From positions 1-9,834 of the forward strand of contig SHZL01000085.1 of NCBI GenBank assembly GCA_009692275.1: 9,834 nt of DNA, in the 5' to 3' direction. Under the pieces are notes generated by a model, which searched no databases, was not told the DNA's origin, and saw only the letters and a program-made list of their open reading frames with translations. A program made the translations under genes and the position numbers. Shown here one piece after another: positions 7,476 to 9,834 of this stretch. Every line of letters starts with the position of its first letter. Position 1 is the stretch's first letter. This DNA is from Lysobacterales bacterium (GTDB taxonomy: Bacteria > Pseudomonadota > Gammaproteobacteria > Xanthomonadales > SZUA-36).

Positions 7476-7578
7476 TGCCTGTTAATATCCCATCCTGCGG
7501 CCAGTTATGACACCCGTGTGGGCGAGCTTACCAGCCAGCAGCATGTTGGATTACTGCACTTGCGGAAAATAATATAGC

Positions 7579-7582
7579 AGGA
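7579..7582 (+). promoter_or_regulatory. Shine-Dalgarno for the PBP1a GTG start
   Basis: AGGA lies seven bases before the GTG at 7590. An in-frame TAG at 7575-7577 excludes any upstream start, so this site together with the GTG defines the N terminus. Confidence 0.75.
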
Positions 7583-7589
7583 ATTTTGC

Positions 7590-9834
7590 GTGAAGAAAGT
7601 GTTTCGTTGGTTATTGGGCACATTTCTGACTGTAGCAGTACTGTGTATTGTGACGGCGGCTACCGCCTACCTGCTCATTTCCCCCAACCTGCCGGACGTT
7701 GAGTCACTGAGGGACGTTCAGCTGCAGGTGCCGCTGCGTGTTTTTAGCCGGGACGGAAAGCTGATCGGCCTGTTCGGCGAGATGCGCCGGATTCCGGTAA
7801 CCCTCAGCGAATTGCCGGATGATCTGAAAAACGCCTTCATTGCCGGCGAAGACGCGCGTTTTTACGAGCACCCGGGGGTTGATTACCAGGGCATTTCAAG
7901 GGCGGCGTTCACCCTCCTGACAACAGGTGAAAAGACCGTGGGCGGCAGCACTATCACCCAGCAACTTGCCCGGAACTTCTTCCTGACCTCTGAAAAAACC
8001 TATACGCGCAAGATCAAGGAAATTCTCCTTGCGTTCAAAATTGAGGATGAACTGAGCAAGAACGAAATCCTGGAGCTTTATCTCAACAAAATCTTCCTCG
8101 GCTACCGGGCGTATGGCGTTGGCGCCGCCGCAGAGGTTTATTACGGCAAATCGGCCAGCGAACTTTCCCTGGCCCAAAGCGCAATGATCGCCGCATTACC
8201 CAAAGCGCCTTCAAGAATAAACCCCATAAACCAGCCTGAGCGGGCTATTGAGCGGCGCAATTACGTGCTGGGCCGGATGCTGGAATTGGGCTACATCACC
8301 CAACAAGAATACGAAGCTGCTGCCGTTGAACAGGACATGTCCTACTACCACGGTGCCACGGCTGAAGTGTCTGCGCCGTATCTTGCGGAAATGGTCCGGG
8401 TCCGGGCTCTGGAACTGCTGGGCCAGGAAGCCTACACCGGCGGTTACGAAGTGGTCACAACCATAGACAGTCGATTGCAAAAAGCAGCAAACCGTGCCGT
8501 GGTGACCGGTCTGGAGGAGTATGACAAGCGCCACGGGTATCGCGGTCCTGAAGTACGAATCGATCTGCAGGACAAATCGACACCGGCGGATTGGAACGAG
8601 GCGCTCACTCCGTATCGCCCCGTGTCGGGCCTGGTGCCAGGTCTGGTCACGGAAGTGGAAGATGATATTGCCATGGTCTACTTGCCCAGTGGACAAACCA
8701 TTGCGCTTGAACTCGAGGATTGGGCTGCGCCGTTCATCAGCAGGGACCGCGTAGGCTTCAAGCCCAAGTCTCTGCAAGACGTATTTGCAGCCGGTGACGT
8801 AATAAGAGCCCGGATGGATGACGATGGCACCTGGAAGCTTGGCCAGGTTCCTGAAGTGGAATCCGCGCTGGTGTCAGTGAATCCCGTTACTGCTGAAATT
8901 GTTGCATTGGTGGGTGGATACGATTTTACCCGCAGCAAATACAACCGGATTACCCAGGGACTGAGGCAACCGGGCTCCAGTTTCAAACCCTTTGTCTATT
9001 CGGCGGCGCTGGAAAAGGGATTTACCACGGCAAGCCTGGTGAACGACGCACCCATTGTCTTCGATGATGCGGACCTGGAGCAATCCTGGAAGCCGCAAAA
9101 CTATACCGAAAAGTTTTATGGCCCAACGCGCCTGCGGGAAGCCATGGTCAACTCCCGCAACCTGGTCTCTATCCGGCTGTTGCGTGAAATTGGGATTGAT
9201 TACGCCCGCGATTACATTACCCGCTTTGGCTTTGATGTCGAGGAATTGCCGAATAACCTGACCATGGCCCTGGGCACGGGCTCGGTAACACCTCTGTCCA
9301 TGGCCCGGGGTTACTCGGTATTTGCCAACAGCGGCTACCTCGTTCAGCCCGAGTTCATCCAGTTAATTCGCCGCGACTCCGGTGAAGTGGTCTACCAGAC
9401 CAGCCACCCGGTCCTTTGTGATGATTGCCTGCCCGAAGCTGCAGCATCGGAATCGGCACCGGAGCCCGGGACAGAAGCGGAAGCGGAATCAGAGCCACAG
9501 TCGGAGCCGGAAGATACTGCCTTGACCAGTCCGGAATTGCGGCCGCTTGAAATTGACCCGGTCGCCGGGTCCGCAGCTGTCGGATCTGGCCTGAACCAGG
9601 CCCTGCTCGATGCGGCGAAGTCGCCCGTGTACGGAATGCGCGTTATTTCCCCCCAAAATGCCTACCTGGTGCGCTCCATGATGATGGACGTTATCAGGCG
9701 CGGCACCGGGGCCAGGGCCATGGAACTGGGGCGTAGCGATCTGGCCGGCAAAACCGGCACGACCAACGAGCAACGCGATGCCTGGTTTTCCGGGTATAAC
9801 GACAGCCTGGTAACCACGGTCTGGGTCGGCTTTG
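7590..9834 (+). CDS. mrcA: Penicillin-binding protein 1A, bifunctional peptidoglycan synthase (3' end missing)
   Basis: Class A PBP that polymerises lipid II (GT51 glycosyltransferase) and cross-links stem peptides (DD-transpeptidase) in the periplasm, anchored in the inner membrane. About 748 codons are visible. Starting from GTG: a signal-anchor helix at about 7-32; GT51 motifs EDARFYEHPGVD with catalytic E87, GGSTITQQLARNFFL (118-132), RKIKEILLAFKIE with second catalytic E144, NEILELYLNKIFLG (158-171) and AALPKAPSRINP. A TTIDSRLQ segment at 290-297 leads into an OB-like region (about 310-415) typical of PBP1a. The transpeptidase has SSFK with nucleophile S463, SRN at 522-524 and KTG at 721-723. 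Between SRN and KTG lies an acidic Glu/Ala/Ser/Pro insert (about 610-650) that starts with CDDC. The open frame continues past the window edge; the family is typically about 800 residues or more. Divergence from pilMNOPQ is the usual gammaproteobacterial context and supports ponA/mrcA. Confidence 0.96.
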   Translation, partial: MKKVFRWLLGTFLTVAVLCIVTAATAYLLISPNLPDVESLRDVQLQVPLRVFSRDGKLIGLFGEMRRIPVTLSELPDDLKNAFIAGEDARFYEHPGVDYQGISRAAFTLLTTGEKTVGGSTITQQLARNFFLTSEKTYTRKIKEILLAFKIEDELSKNEILELYLNKIFLGYRAYGVGAAAEVYYGKSASELSLAQSAMIAALPKAPSRINPINQPERAIERRNYVLGRMLELGYITQQEYEAAAVEQDMSYYHGATAEVSAPYLAEMVRVRALELLGQEAYTGGYEVVTTIDSRLQKAANRAVVTGLEEYDKRHGYRGPEVRIDLQDKSTPADWNEALTPYRPVSGLVPGLVTEVEDDIAMVYLPSGQTIALELEDWAAPFISRDRVGFKPKSLQDVFAAGDVIRARMDDDGTWKLGQVPEVESALVSVNPVTAEIVALVGGYDFTRSKYNRITQGLRQPGSSFKPFVYSAALEKGFTTASLVNDAPIVFDDADLEQSWKPQNYTEKFYGPTRLREAMVNSRNLVSIRLLREIGIDYARDYITRFGFDVEELPNNLTMALGTGSVTPLSMARGYSVFANSGYLVQPEFIQLIRRDSGEVVYQTSHPVLCDDCLPEAAASESAPEPGTEAEAESEPQSEPEDTALTSPELRPLEIDPVAGSAAVGSGLNQALLDAAKSPVYGMRVISPQNAYLVRSMMMDVIRRGTGARAMELGRSDLAGKTGTTNEQRDAWFSGYNDSLVTTVWVGF

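Larger units (their letters stand above)
7249..7589. other. Divergent intergenic region pilM / PBP1a
   Basis: A stretch of 341 bases with no convincing gene. It must hold the promoters for pilMNOPQ (leftward) and the PBP1a gene (rightward). On the pilM side there is a reasonable -35/-10 pair. On the PBP1a side I see only AT-rich -10-like elements (TAATAT at 7483-7488 and at 7570-7575) without a well-spaced -35 that is compatible with the ribosome-binding site. The middle holds a perfect 10-bp inverted repeat at 7411-7475. Confidence 0.75.

Noticed and set aside
7298..7510. A 70-codon plus-strand open frame in the divergent intergenic region
   Set aside because: It starts with TTG, lacks a Shine-Dalgarno, runs through the candidate pilM promoter and the inverted repeat, and its composition is not protein-like.
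7546..7575. Possible PBP1a promoter TTGGAT / TAATAT close to the GTG
   Set aside because: The start site it implies falls after the AGGA ribosome-binding site, almost on the GTG, so the two signals are not compatible.
8211..8777. 188-codon minus-strand open frame
   Set aside because: Antisense shadow of the PBP1a gene, whose GT51 and transpeptidase motifs are intact on the plus strand.

Overview
The window looks like an ordinary chromosomal segment of a gammaproteobacterium. The type IV pilus alignment operon pilMNOPQ is read on the minus strand, divergently from a class A penicillin-binding protein of the PBP1a (mrcA/ponA) type. That divergent pair is the classic arrangement in Pseudomonas, Xanthomonas and their relatives. 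Nothing in the sequence fixes the genus. Coding density is high and the genes share a similar moderately GC-rich composition. I see no mobile element, tRNA, rRNA or CRISPR array.

Layout from left to right. Positions 1-2062, minus strand: the last two steps of histidine degradation by the five-step, formate-yielding route. hutG (N-formylglutamate deformylase) is followed by hutF (formimidoylglutamate deiminase), joined by an ATGA overlap. hutF runs off the left edge and lacks only its C-terminal tail. Positions 2092-2121: a clear intrinsic terminator that closes the pil operon. Positions 2145-7248, minus strand: pilM, pilN, pilO, pilP and pilQ, in that transcriptional order. The first four genes are joined by 1- to 4-base overlaps, and a short gap precedes pilQ. 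Positions 7249-7589: a divergent intergenic region holding a plausible pilM promoter and a spaced perfect inverted repeat. Positions 7590-9834, plus strand: the PBP1a gene, which runs off the right edge after its KTG motif.

How the genes work together. PilM (cytoplasmic, actin-like) binds the INLLPWR tail of the membrane protein PilN. PilN pairs with PilO, the lipoprotein PilP links them to the periplasmic domains of PilQ, and PilQ is the outer-membrane secretin through which the pilus passes. PBP1a polymerises and cross-links the peptidoglycan that this machine must span. HutF converts formiminoglutamate to formylglutamate plus ammonia, and HutG releases formate and glutamate.

I found no new system. 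The points worth a second look are local: hut genes sitting where aroK/aroB usually follow pilQ, a terminator pressed against the hutG start, two credible pilQ starts, non-ATG starts on both sides of the divergent promoter region, a spaced inverted repeat in that region, and an acidic Cys-flanked insert in the PBP1a transpeptidase domain.
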